A stretch of DNA of 49,653 nt from assembly GCA_016180965.1 (NCBI GenBank), contig JACPAF010000001.1:173860-223512 (forward strand), written 5' to 3'. The notes beneath the pieces are model-generated. The model had not been told where the DNA came from, did not search any database, and saw nothing but the letters and a program-made list of their open reading frames with translations. The position numbers and the translations under genes were made by a program. The stretch comes from Candidatus Aenigmatarchaeota archaeon. Its GTDB lineage: Archaea; Aenigmatarchaeota; Aenigmatarchaeia; JACPZZ01. The stretch's first letter is position 1, and each line of letters opens with the position of its first letter. Positions 19,227-28,862 of the stretch are shown piece by piece.

Positions 19227-20151
19227 CGTTATTTTGAGATCCACAATAGGCGCTTTGATAGTGATGTCTGTGTTGTCTGCGATATCAAGCGGTTTCTCCC
19301 TTTCTTCACAATTGGGACCTTCGTTAAACAGCAACTGGTATAACGCGATGATGTGGATCAAAAATAATACGCCCATAGATTCGATTGTAACTTATTGGTG
19401 GGACCAGGGACATTGGATAACCGGCATCGCTGAACGTGGAGCTTACGCAGACGGCGCACATTGCCCGCCGACTTCCTGCAAACCATACCCGTTAAACACG
19501 AGAATAGTTGATGTAGGCAGGGTTTTAACGACCAATGACGAAACTTTAGCGATTTCGATACTTTCGAAATATATGAATTTTACAAATGCGCAGTGCGAGC
19601 TTAATAAAAAGGCATTCGGGGGTATAGTTCCGTGCAAATCTCCTTCGGAAATGTACTTTTTGGCTGCGTCGGATTTGATAAGCAAATACCCCTGGCCGTC
19701 TTACTTTGGTTCTTTGTGGCCGACGTATTCAGGCACGGGAACACAGCAGCAATTTTTCCAGATACAGCTACAGCCGCTCAGGGACAATGCCGGAAATGTG
19801 GTGGGATATTATGACCAATGTTTACGGTTCGACGCTTCGAACAACTGCCAGACATTTAATTTCCTTGTGATAGAGCAGAATGGGAAACTATCAACAGTTT
19901 ATCAGAACAGGAATTTTGTGAAAACCACCGGCTATTTCGTCGGCGGGGAGCAAAAACTGGATGTTTACGAAAACTCGACGCTTGACGGCACATTTTGGAT
20001 AGATCCGTCTTACGGGTTTGCGTTTTACATGACACCTGAAGTGCAGAACAGCATATTCACAAAGCTTTACTTCTATGACGGCAAAGGGCTGGAACATTTC
20101 AAGCAGGTTTATTCCAACGGAGAGGTCAAGATATACAAAGTTGATTTTTGA
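19207..20151 (+). CDS. aglB: Oligosaccharyltransferase STT3/AglB, last TM plus periplasmic-type WWDxG domain (split)
   Basis: NSNWYNAMMWIKNNTPIDSIVTYWWDQGHWITGIAERGAYADG; overlaps previous ORF by 20 nt in another frame. Confidence 0.85.
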   Translation: MVIKMASVILRSTIGALIVMSVLSAISSGFSLSSQLGPSLNSNWYNAMMWIKNNTPIDSIVTYWWDQGHWITGIAERGAYADGAHCPPTSCKPYPLNTRIVDVGRVLTTNDETLAISILSKYMNFTNAQCELNKKAFGGIVPCKSPSEMYFLAASDLISKYPWPSYFGSLWPTYSGTGTQQQFFQIQLQPLRDNAGNVVGYYDQCLRFDASNNCQTFNFLVIEQNGKLSTVYQNRNFVKTTGYFVGGEQKLDVYENSTLDGTFWIDPSYGFAFYMTPEVQNSIFTKLYFYDGKGLEHFKQVYSNGEVKIYKVDF

Positions 20152-20197
20152 CGACTTTTTTTAATAACAGAACCCATAATTCAAAAGAGGATGTTTT

Positions 20198-21331
20198 ATG
20201 AGAATAGCAGTGCTCGTGCCGACGCCGCCGTGGATCGTGCATAGCGGTTTAGAGACCGTTGCATTTGAATCGGCCAAAAACCTTGTGAAACGCGGGCATG
20301 ATGTGGATATGATATGTTTACGTTCTGGCTCGCAGAGCGCAGAAACGCGCGACGGTGTGCGGGTTTTGTACGTCGGGAAAAAATTCGACACTAAAATACC
20401 TGCGATTAACCACCTTTTGAATTCGCTGACACATCTGTTAACCTCACATCGCGGAGTGGGAAAAAATTATGACGTCCTTTATGTGCACAAAGGAATCGCG
20501 ATTCCTCAGTTAATGTGGAAAATACCTTCGGTAAAATATTCCTACGGGGAATTTTTACATTGGAGTCCTGTCACACTAACTAACACATCTATAGACATGT
20601 TCGACATTTACACCTCGAAGAAAGTTATTGCATGCTCAGATTTTGCAAAAAATCAGATAGAAAATTTTCCTGGCATGCGTGGCAAGGTCGAAATGATAAC
20701 GCCCGGCACATACACAAAAATTTTCAGGCCGTCGGCGAAAGATAAAAAAATCCAGAAAACGCTTGGATTAGGCGAAAAAGACAAAGTTGTGATATTCGCG
20801 GGGCGGGTCACGGAATCAAAAGGCTGCGGAGATCTGGTTGATATAGCGGGAATAGTGAATAAGGAAAATAAAAACGCCAAGTTCCTGTTTGTTGGGAGCC
20901 ATCAAAAAAGTTATTTGTCCAAGTTGTTGAAAAAAGCCGCGGCTTTGGGAATCCAAGATAACCTGATATTTACAGGGGACGTGGATTATTATTCTATGCC
21001 GAAATATTACGCGCTTTCGCATGTGCAAGTTCTGCCTTCGCACATGGAAGCGTTTGGTATGGTAAACATCGAGGCGCAGTCCTGCGGTATTCCTTCCATA
21101 GCCTACGACGTTGGCGGGGTCAATTCATCTATAGACGACGGTGTTACAGGTTATCTGGTAAAAATGGGTGATAAAAAAGATTTCGCATCTAAAATAAATC
21201 TCCTTTTGTCCGATGAGAAACTGCGCAAAAGGATGGGCGCTGCGGGCAGAAGGCGCGCAACAAAAGAATTTGACTGGTCTATAATAGCCAGAAAAGTTGA
21301 AAATGTTTTGAAAGAGGTTGTTGGCCAATGA
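20198..21331 (+). CDS. GT4 family glycosyltransferase
   Basis: MRIAVLVPTPPWIVHSGLETVAFESAKNLVKRGHDV...VIFAGRVTESKG...VQVLPSHMEAFGMVNIEAQSCGIPSIAYDVGG. Confidence 0.93.
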   Translation: MRIAVLVPTPPWIVHSGLETVAFESAKNLVKRGHDVDMICLRSGSQSAETRDGVRVLYVGKKFDTKIPAINHLLNSLTHLLTSHRGVGKNYDVLYVHKGIAIPQLMWKIPSVKYSYGEFLHWSPVTLTNTSIDMFDIYTSKKVIACSDFAKNQIENFPGMRGKVEMITPGTYTKIFRPSAKDKKIQKTLGLGEKDKVVIFAGRVTESKGCGDLVDIAGIVNKENKNAKFLFVGSHQKSYLSKLLKKAAALGIQDNLIFTGDVDYYSMPKYYALSHVQVLPSHMEAFGMVNIEAQSCGIPSIAYDVGGVNSSIDDGVTGYLVKMGDKKDFASKINLLLSDEKLRKRMGAAGRRRATKEFDWSIIARKVENVLKEVVGQ

Positions 21332-22314
21332 ATTCAAAAAAGGTTTCAATAATCGTTCCTACTTACAACAGGTCCGGAGACATAAAAAAAGCTGTCGAAT
21401 CCCTGATGGAAATTGATTATCCGGACTATGAGATTATTGTGGTCGATGATGCTTCCAAAGACAATACTTCGGAAGTTTTGAAAAAATTCGGGAATAAAAT
21501 ACGTTTGATCGTGAGGAAAAAAAACGGCGGTCCGGCCGCAGCGCGCAACGACGGCATACGCGCGGCGAAAGGCAGGTTTATAGCGTTCACGGATTCCGAT
21601 TGCACAGTATCGAGGAATTGGATAAAAACGCTTGTTAAATTCCTAAACACATTCAAATTGCCAGACAATGTGGCCGGCGTTTGCGGTACAATTTATCCGC
21701 CTAAAGACGCAAATTTCCTGATGAAATTAATTTATTTCATGCCCCAGATGGACGGGAATACGATGCTGGCGGAGAAAAAAAACAAGCCGTTCCAAGTTAA
21801 CAACATATCCTGCAACAATGCGGTTTGGCGCGCCGATGTAATAAAAAAAATGAGAAGCTTCGACGAATCTTTTTTCAAAAATTTCCGGGCCGTTCCGGAA
21901 GATTCCGAGCTGTGTTATCGTACTTTGAAAAGCGGATATAAATTTTACATGTATCCTGGAGCTGAAACGTATCACCATTTCCGCCCCACGCTAAAAGAAT
22001 TTTTAAAACAGTCTTACAGGGCGGGCAGGGGCGGCGGGGTTGTGTTGTTAAAACATAAAGACTGGTTTGGGTGGCAAACGCCCCTGATTTTTGGTTTTAT
22101 ACCAGTCCTTTTCTACCCTGCCGCGTGGCCATTTGTGGCGCTGTTTGGAATTTACATATCATCGCCGATTTTAACCAGGCCGAACATGGATATATTTGAG
22201 AAAATAACCTTGTTTTTGGCTGCAATTCCTTTGTGGATATTAAAATCGACTGCTAACGTAATCGGTTTTTGGGAAGGTTTGTTTGAGGCTGTAACAAAGA
22301 GGCTGGAGAAATGA
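21328..22314 (+). CDS. GT2 family glycosyltransferase
   Basis: KKVSIIVPTYNRSGDIKKAVESL...DDASKDNT...GPAAARNDGIRAAKGRFIAFTDSDC. Confidence 0.93.
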   Translation: MNSKKVSIIVPTYNRSGDIKKAVESLMEIDYPDYEIIVVDDASKDNTSEVLKKFGNKIRLIVRKKNGGPAAARNDGIRAAKGRFIAFTDSDCTVSRNWIKTLVKFLNTFKLPDNVAGVCGTIYPPKDANFLMKLIYFMPQMDGNTMLAEKKNKPFQVNNISCNNAVWRADVIKKMRSFDESFFKNFRAVPEDSELCYRTLKSGYKFYMYPGAETYHHFRPTLKEFLKQSYRAGRGGGVVLLKHKDWFGWQTPLIFGFIPVLFYPAAWPFVALFGIYISSPILTRPNMDIFEKITLFLAAIPLWILKSTANVIGFWEGLFEAVTKRLEK

Positions 22315-23438
22315 AAATTTGCTTGTTGACATCATACCCGCCGGACAGGTGCGGCGTATCGGATTATTCGGAACGTCTTGTTGTAGAACTAAAAAAATCC
22401 GGCAACGAAGTCATGATAATATCAAGGGATGGCGAGCGTGTTAAGGGTGAGAAAAACGTGGAGCGTTTTATAGCGACTAAGAAGGTCAAAAGATCTCTCA
22501 CGCAAATAGCGGAAGAATTAAAAGGTATGGATAGGGCCAAGAAAGACGCAGACAAAACTTTGGAAATAATAAATAATTTCGGCGCAGATTTGGTGCATAT
22601 ACAATATGAGCCCGGCCTTTACAACCTTTTTTTTGTTCCTATGCTACTCCATAAGTTAAAAAAATTGAAAATAAAATCCGTAGTTACGCTTCACGCAATG
22701 GATTATTTTCCGTTAAACGTTTTCCATAGAACTTTCCTTTACCGGAAGCCGGATAAAATAATCGTTCATACTAAAACCCATTATGAAATTTTGCGCGATT
22801 CGCTGCCCAAGCGTATAACAGGTAAAATAGAAATGATACCTATGGGGTTGGTCAAAGAAAAAACAGGCAAAGACGGCAATTATATCTTGTTCTTCGGGTT
22901 TCTCAACCAGCATAAAGGCGTTGAGGAGCTGTTAAATGCATTTTCAAAATCGGATACGAAGGCAAAACTTTTGATAATCGGGAGCATAAATCCGATCTAC
23001 AAGACGGATGTCGAATACAAAAATAAAATAGAAGGCATGATAAAATCCTTGGACATCGGGGACAGAGTGAAATTTATCCACGATTTCGTTCCTTCGGGCA
23101 AATTGGAAAATTACATCCGGGATTCGATGTTCGTTGTTTTCCCTTATCGTTCATCATATTCCGGAGGACAGAGCCAGGCGATACTCGACTCCTTAGTTTT
23201 CGGGAAACCTTTGATAGTAACTAAACAGGCCAGAGGAAATTTAGTTGACGGCAAAAACGCTATTGTAGTGAATCCCGGCAACGTTAATGAGTTACGCGAC
23301 GCGATACAGCGCCTCGCCGGTTCTAAAAAATTTAGAATGACGTTCTCGATTAACAACAGGAAACTTGCCAAAGAGCTTCGCTGGTCCAATATAGCTAAGT
23401 TGACTGCGGGTGTTTACAATGAATTATTATCATCGTAA
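22311..23438 (+). CDS. GT4 family glycosyltransferase
   Basis: MKICLLTSYPPDRCGVSDYSERLV...YILFFGFLNQHKGVEELL...VVFPYRSSYSGGQSQAILDSLVFGKPLI. Confidence 0.92.
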   Translation: MKICLLTSYPPDRCGVSDYSERLVVELKKSGNEVMIISRDGERVKGEKNVERFIATKKVKRSLTQIAEELKGMDRAKKDADKTLEIINNFGADLVHIQYEPGLYNLFFVPMLLHKLKKLKIKSVVTLHAMDYFPLNVFHRTFLYRKPDKIIVHTKTHYEILRDSLPKRITGKIEMIPMGLVKEKTGKDGNYILFFGFLNQHKGVEELLNAFSKSDTKAKLLIIGSINPIYKTDVEYKNKIEGMIKSLDIGDRVKFIHDFVPSGKLENYIRDSMFVVFPYRSSYSGGQSQAILDSLVFGKPLIVTKQARGNLVDGKNAIVVNPGNVNELRDAIQRLAGSKKFRMTFSINNRKLAKELRWSNIAKLTAGVYNELLSS

Positions 23439-23954
23439 CATGTCTAATTTTGTTATTATACCGCAAATTTTGCCTTTTGATGAGATTAAAACCGCCTGGT
23501 GAAATTCCAGCAATGCAGGCAATATGCCAACATCTTCGTTTTCGTCCACAATAGGAAACGGTTTTTCCATGATGTTTCGCACCCGTTTACCTTCGATGTG
23601 TTCGAAATTTTTTAACAGCGTGCTTTCGCTTACGCTTCCGATGTGCATGGAATTTTTCATCACCGGTAACTGGGAGATTCCGTATCTGCGCATAATAACA
23701 AGGGTCTTTTTCACGCTGTCGTTAGGGCTGATGAATTTCACGTTACGTTCCATAAGGTCTTTGCATTTTTCAGTTTCCTTCGGAGTTATCGCTGACAGTA
23801 TTTTGTTAACAGTATGAAGCGTAGGGTTTACTTTTCCGTTTTCTATTTTTGCTATGTGAGCTTGGCTGATACCTATTTTTTCTGCCAGTTCCGTCTGTGA
23901 CAATAATGCTTTTTTCCGCAGCGATTTCAGGTAGCTCCCTGTAATTATAACCAT
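23430..23954 (-). CDS. HTH (XRE-type) transcriptional regulator fused to a CBS-domain pair
   Basis: [42 protein letters not shown] (HTH) then two CBS repeats. Confidence 0.9.
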   Translation of the reverse strand: MVIITGSYLKSLRKKALLSQTELAEKIGISQAHIAKIENGKVNPTLHTVNKILSAITPKETEKCKDLMERNVKFISPNDSVKKTLVIMRRYGISQLPVMKNSMHIGSVSESTLLKNFEHIEGKRVRNIMEKPFPIVDENEDVGILPALLEFHQAVLISSKGKICGIITKLDMLR

Positions 23955-23965
23955 TGGTTATAATT
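23943..23965. promoter_or_regulatory. Perfect 11-1-11 bp palindrome, candidate operator
   Basis: AATTATAACCA-T-TGGTTATAATT, overlapping the HTH-CBS start codon in the divergent promoter region with metK. Confidence 0.7.
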
Positions 23966-23975
23966 TTATCTACAA

Positions 23976-23983
23976 ATATATAT
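23976..23983. promoter_or_regulatory. Shared TATA box (ATATATAT) for metK and the HTH-CBS gene
   Basis: Centre about 26 bp from the minus ATG (23954) and about 28 bp from the plus ATG (24008). Confidence 0.6.
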
Positions 23984-24007
23984 CTTTATTCATACTATCC
24001 TTTGAAG

Positions 24008-25171
24008 ATGAATATGGCTAGAATAACTTTCATAACTTCGGAATCTGTGACCGAAGGGCACCCTGATAAAATTGCTGACCAGGTTAGCGATGCCATACTT
24101 GATAATTTGATAGCGCAAGACCCGAATTCGCGCGTTGCAGTCGAGTGCTTAACGACAACAGGTTTGGTCGTAGTCGCCGGTGAGGTTACTACGAAAGGTT
24201 ATGCGGACGTACAGGGGATTGTGAGAAAAACGCTGAAAGAAATCGGTTATACGGATCCTGCGTTTGGGATAGATAGCGAAGACGCGGGCGTTTTAGTTTC
24301 GATACACGGCCAAAGTCCTGATATTTCTCAGGGAGTTACGCAAACAGATGTAAAGGAACAGGGCGCGGGCGACCAGGGAATGATGTACGGGTTCGCTTGC
24401 AATGAAACGCCCGAATTAATGCCGCTGCCGATAATGCTTGCACACAAATTGACAAGGCGATTGGCCGAGGTTAGAAAAAGCGGTGAAATAAAAAACATCG
24501 GGCCTGACGGCAAATCGCAGGTCAGTTTGGAATATCATGACGGCGTTCCGAAAAGATTATCGGCGGTTGTGATAGCCGCGCAACACACCAGCGAAATAGA
24601 CGAGAATGAATTGAAACGCGAGATAACCGAGAAAGTGATTAAACCGGTGTGTAAAGATTATCTTGATTCCAACACACAGATACACATCAATGCGACCGGC
24701 AAATTCGTAATAGGCGGGCCCGAAGGCGATACGGGCGTTACCGGAAGGAAGATTATCGTTGATACTTACGGTGGTGTTGGAAGACACGGAGGCGGTTGTT
24801 TTAGCGGGAAGGATCCGACGAAAGTCGATCGTTCTGGAGCTTACGCGGCGCGTTATGTGGCGAAAAACATTGTCGCAGCTGGTCTGGCGGATAAATGCGA
24901 AGTTTCGATTTCATATTGCATCGGAATAGCTGAACCAACGTCGATCAATGTTGAAACTTTCGGGACTAATAAAATACCCGAAGAGAAGATTGCAGAATTG
25001 ATTAGGAAACATTTTAAATTGACGCCGAAATGGATAATCGACACTTTGCAGCTGCGCAGGCCAATATACAGGAAAACGGCTGCATACGGACATTTTGGCC
25101 GCAACGAACCGGAGTTTACATGGGAACGCACGGACAAGGCTGAAATACTGAGAAAAGAAGCCGGCCTCTAG
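24008..25171 (+). CDS. metK: S-adenosylmethionine synthetase, bacterial/eukaryotic-type
   Basis: [99 protein letters not shown]; start at 24008 or 24014. Confidence 0.96.
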   Translation: MNMARITFITSESVTEGHPDKIADQVSDAILDNLIAQDPNSRVAVECLTTTGLVVVAGEVTTKGYADVQGIVRKTLKEIGYTDPAFGIDSEDAGVLVSIHGQSPDISQGVTQTDVKEQGAGDQGMMYGFACNETPELMPLPIMLAHKLTRRLAEVRKSGEIKNIGPDGKSQVSLEYHDGVPKRLSAVVIAAQHTSEIDENELKREITEKVIKPVCKDYLDSNTQIHINATGKFVIGGPEGDTGVTGRKIIVDTYGGVGRHGGGCFSGKDPTKVDRSGAYAARYVAKNIVAAGLADKCEVSISYCIGIAEPTSINVETFGTNKIPEEKIAELIRKHFKLTPKWIIDTLQLRRPIYRKTAAYGHFGRNEPEFTWERTDKAEILRKEAGL

Positions 25172-25205
25172 GAACCTTTAATAGCTTATTTCCTGTTTAC
25201 TGGTC

Positions 25206-25358
25206 ATGTGCAACGACGGAAACCATTCGGAACGAAGACATTTCCAGGCCTATTTGGCAACAGGTTCAAGCAACGGTTATCGGAGCGTTTTGAGCGGAGT
25301 TTCCAATGATTATGTTTCCCCGTCCAACGGAGTTTCATACAGGTCTTACAGACGCTGA
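25206..25358 (+). CDS. Putative 50-aa Ser/Asn/Gly/Tyr-rich small protein
   Basis: Translation MCNDGNHSERRHFQAYLATGSSNGYRSVLSGVSNDYVSPSNGVSYRSYRR*; TATA-like ctttaatag about 25 nt upstream; below the ORF-track size cutoff. Confidence 0.45.
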   Translation: MCNDGNHSERRHFQAYLATGSSNGYRSVLSGVSNDYVSPSNGVSYRSYRR

Positions 25359-26006
25359 TCTCGGCGGGTTCAAATTCTTTTTATCGTATTTGCACACACC
25401 CATCAGAGGGCACATGTAACATTTCGGTCTTGCGGTCAGACAGACGCGCTGGCCGAATTCGACCATGCCCGAATTTATCCTGGGTATTTCTTTTTTATTG
25501 AAAATATTTTCCAGAGTCGCGCGTGTTTCTTCGTATTTCGCGTCTTTGCGAACCAGTCCTAAACGCTTGCTCACGATTTCTACGTGAATGTCGACGGGTA
25601 TTGTTGGAATTCCGTAAGCGTACAACGAAACTATGTCCGCTGTTTTGAAACCTACGCCCGGCAGCCTTAACAGCTCTTCACGTTTTTTCGGAACATTGCC
25701 GTCGTAATCACGGACCAATATTTCGCATAATTTTTTTATATTTTTCGATTTCTGCCTGTAGAATCCGCTGGGTTTTATCAGGTTTTGCAATTTTTCGATG
25801 CCCATGTTGATTATGTCTTCCGGGTTTGAAATCACAGAAAACAGGTTTTTCGCTGCTTCGTCCGTTTTGGCGTCCCTTGTTCGTTGAGACAAAATAGCTC
25901 CGATTAGCACACGGAACGGTTTCCCTATCACGTGGTATTTTTTGTCTCTTATTGTGCCATACTCAAGTACGATCTTACGGATTTTGTTTCGGATGTCCGT
26001 CACCAT
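25335..26006 (-). CDS. nth: Endonuclease III-type DNA glycosylase/AP lyase with C-terminal 4Fe-4S motif
   Basis: LLRLPGVGFKTADIVSLYAYGIPTIPVDIHVEIVSKRLGLV...CLTARPKCYMCPLMGVC. Confidence 0.92.
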   Translation of the reverse strand: MVTDIRNKIRKIVLEYGTIRDKKYHVIGKPFRVLIGAILSQRTRDAKTDEAAKNLFSVISNPEDIINMGIEKLQNLIKPSGFYRQKSKNIKKLCEILVRDYDGNVPKKREELLRLPGVGFKTADIVSLYAYGIPTIPVDIHVEIVSKRLGLVRKDAKYEETRATLENIFNKKEIPRINSGMVEFGQRVCLTARPKCYMCPLMGVCKYDKKNLNPPRSASVRPV

Positions 26007-26052
26007 GATTAAATAAATAGTCCTTAGTATAACTCTTTGTCTACGTGGTCAA

Positions 26053-28842
26053 ATGGTATTCGGAATTTTGGAGAAGCGGTTGCAGGAAATAATAAAAAAG
26101 AGGTTTGATAAGCCCACGGAAGCGCAGAACATATCAATACCTTCCATATCATCGGGTAAAGATGTTCTTTTGATTGCACCGACTGGAATTGGAAAAACAG
26201 AAAGCGCAATGATATCGATCCTTAACAATTGGATGAAACAGAAGTTGAAACCTATAAGCATACTCTACATAACGCCGTTAAAAAGTTTGAACCGCGACCT
26301 TTTAGGGCGTCTAAAATGGTGGGCGTCCGAGTTGGATGCGGAAATAGCGGTCAGACACGGCGATACGACGCCGTATGAAAGAACGAAACAAGCCGAGATG
26401 CCAAGCGATATACTGATAACCACGCCGGAAACTTTGCAATCGATGCTGATAGGATCGGTAATGAGAAAGAATCTGGCAAACATTAAATTCGTAGTTATTG
26501 ATGAAGTGCATGAATTGATAAACTCCAAGCGAGGCGCGCAATTGAGCATCGGTTTGGAGAGATTGCGCAAATTGTGCGGTAATTTTCAAACAATCGGCTT
26601 ATCGGCAACTATCGGAAATCCTAACGAAGTTGCAAAATTCTTGAACGGGTCCAGAGAATGCGAAATAATAAGGGCCGTTGACATAAAGAAAATGAAAATT
26701 GAAGTTGAGACAATACAGACGGAAGACTCTGACGCAAAAATTGCTGCCCAGCTGCTGATAGGCGTAGACACAGCAGCGCGGCTTAGAAAAATACAGGAGA
26801 TATTGGATAACAGGAAATCTGTGATAATATTCACAAATACGCGCGAGTTTGCGGAGATATTAAGCTCCAGATTAAAAAAATTCAGCGAACACAGGATAGA
26901 AACACACCACGGTTCATTAGCGAAGGACGTGCGTGTCGAGTTCGAAAAGGGTTTCAAGGACGAGAGTATAAAGGCATTAGTCGCGACTTCGTCACTAGAA
27001 CTGGGAATAGATATCGGCGCTATCGAAACTGTGATACAATACCAGAGCCCGAGGCAGGTTTCCAAATTAATCCAACGTGTTGGCAGGTCGGGCCATTCGA
27101 TAGGCCGCACGTCGGAAGGGATAATACTATCCACAGGAATTGATGATGCAATCGAATCTGCATCCATTGCGAAATTGGCTTTGGCAGGTAAAGTAGAAAA
27201 TCCGAAACCTCACAAATTAGCCATGGACGTTATTGCGCACCAGATAGTCGGTATGGCCCTGGAAAAATATTCCGCGCCTATGAAGGAAATTTATGAGACC
27301 ATCAAACTTTCTTATTTGTACAAGGATCTGGAATATACGAATTTTCAAGCAATTTGCAAACAGTTGCAGCAGTTGGGACACGTTTACATCAATGATGGAA
27401 TGGTAAACAGGAAGAAAAACGGCTGGCAATATTATTTTGAAAATTTGAGCACGATACCTTCCGTGCAGCAATACCGGATATTTGATATAGTTTCACGCAA
27501 GCATGTCGGCACATTGGACGAGGAGTTTATCGCGCTGCACGGCTCTTCAGGCACGACGTTCGTTGTAAAAGGCCAGTCGTGGAGAATTATCGACACGGAA
27601 GAAGACGTTATTAACGTCGAGCCCGCCGACGACATAGAAGCTTCGATACCCGCCTGGGAAGGCGAACTCATACCTGTTCCTTTTGAAGTTGCCCGGCTGG
27701 CGTTGGAAATGAAATCCGAAGTTTCTTCGATGGTTGACGATGCTGAAGAAGCGAATGAGTACCTCATAAAAAATTATCCGATAGACGTGGAAACTGCGAA
27801 ACTCATCTACGGATCCATAAAAAAGCACGCGAAAAATTTTTCTTACAAAACGGATGAAATAACAATTGAAAATTCCGGAGATATGACCATAATACATGCG
27901 CATTTAGGGTCGCTTGTAAACGATACTATCGGGCGGGCGTTGACATTTTATTTGTCCGACATAATCGGTACGGTTTCGTTGAAAATAGACCCTTACAGGA
28001 TAATGTTGAAATGCCAGAAAGACCCGAAGAAACACATAAAGGATTTTTTCGGGGAGATATCGGACAAGAATTTAATGTCTTACATAAGGGAAAACATACA
28101 CCGTTCCGACTTATTCACGTGGAGGTTTTTCCACAACGCAAAAAGATTCGGCGCGATAGCTAAAACCGCGGACCTGGGCAAAGTTCCGCTGAAAAAAATA
28201 GCCGAGACTTATCGCGACTCGCCGATCTACGAAGAAACGATGCGTGAGATATTCCTGGAAAAGCTGGATTTTTCCAAGGCATCGGAAGTCATCCGGAATA
28301 TCAAAGAAGGCGTTATCAAAATCCGCGATTCCGACGGACTGTCCTTTTTTGGGAAATTATCTATGGACAAGGAATTTGGCGAGTTGATAGGGCCTGAGAG
28401 GCCGGACGGAGAAATATTGAAAATATTCCGGGACAGGATAGGAGAAACGAAAATAAGATTGATATGCGTCAATTGCGGGAAATGGACTTGGCCCTGTTAT
28501 GTGAAAGATGCTCCAAAAAAACCCAAATGTTCCAAATGCGGGGCAATGATGATAACATCTGTGAGAGATTATGACCATGTAACAGAACAGGTTATAGAAA
28601 AAAAATGCGCTAAGCGGACTTTAACAACGGAACAGCAAAAAACTTACGATGACGCTTTGAAAGTTGCGGATTTGGTGATGGTCAGCGGAAAAGATGCAAT
28701 AACAGCGTTGGCCGGTCGCGGGGTTGGATATGCAACGGCGGCGCGCATTCTGTCGAAGTATCACGGGGATGAAGATGATTTATACAAAGACATCTTAGCA
28801 GCCGAACGCCAGTATTTCAAGACGAAAAGGTTTTGGAAATAA
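26053..28842 (+). CDS. lhr: Lhr-type DEAD/DEAH-box superfamily 2 helicase with C-terminal zinc ribbon
   Basis: LIAPTGIGKTESA, VIDEVHELINSKRG, GLSATIGNP, QRVGRSGHSIGRTSEG; CVNCGKWTWPCYVKDAPKKPKCSKCG. Confidence 0.92.
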   Translation: MVFGILEKRLQEIIKKRFDKPTEAQNISIPSISSGKDVLLIAPTGIGKTESAMISILNNWMKQKLKPISILYITPLKSLNRDLLGRLKWWASELDAEIAVRHGDTTPYERTKQAEMPSDILITTPETLQSMLIGSVMRKNLANIKFVVIDEVHELINSKRGAQLSIGLERLRKLCGNFQTIGLSATIGNPNEVAKFLNGSRECEIIRAVDIKKMKIEVETIQTEDSDAKIAAQLLIGVDTAARLRKIQEILDNRKSVIIFTNTREFAEILSSRLKKFSEHRIETHHGSLAKDVRVEFEKGFKDESIKALVATSSLELGIDIGAIETVIQYQSPRQVSKLIQRVGRSGHSIGRTSEGIILSTGIDDAIESASIAKLALAGKVENPKPHKLAMDVIAHQIVGMALEKYSAPMKEIYETIKLSYLYKDLEYTNFQAICKQLQQLGHVYINDGMVNRKKNGWQYYFENLSTIPSVQQYRIFDIVSRKHVGTLDEEFIALHGSSGTTFVVKGQSWRIIDTEEDVINVEPADDIEASIPAWEGELIPVPFEVARLALEMKSEVSSMVDDAEEANEYLIKNYPIDVETAKLIYGSIKKHAKNFSYKTDEITIENSGDMTIIHAHLGSLVNDTIGRALTFYLSDIIGTVSLKIDPYRIMLKCQKDPKKHIKDFFGEISDKNLMSYIRENIHRSDLFTWRFFHNAKRFGAIAKTADLGKVPLKKIAETYRDSPIYEETMREIFLEKLDFSKASEVIRNIKEGVIKIRDSDGLSFFGKLSMDKEFGELIGPERPDGEILKIFRDRIGETKIRLICVNCGKWTWPCYVKDAPKKPKCSKCGAMMITSVRDYDHVTEQVIEKKCAKRTLTTEQQKTYDDALKVADLVMVSGKDAITALAGRGVGYATAARILSKYHGDEDDLYKDILAAERQYFKTKRFWK

Positions 28843-28862
28843 ATATTCTTTTCCTTTATAAC

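Noticed and set aside
26586-27167. 193-aa minus-strand ORF
   Set aside because: Shadow ORF inside the Lhr helicase gene.
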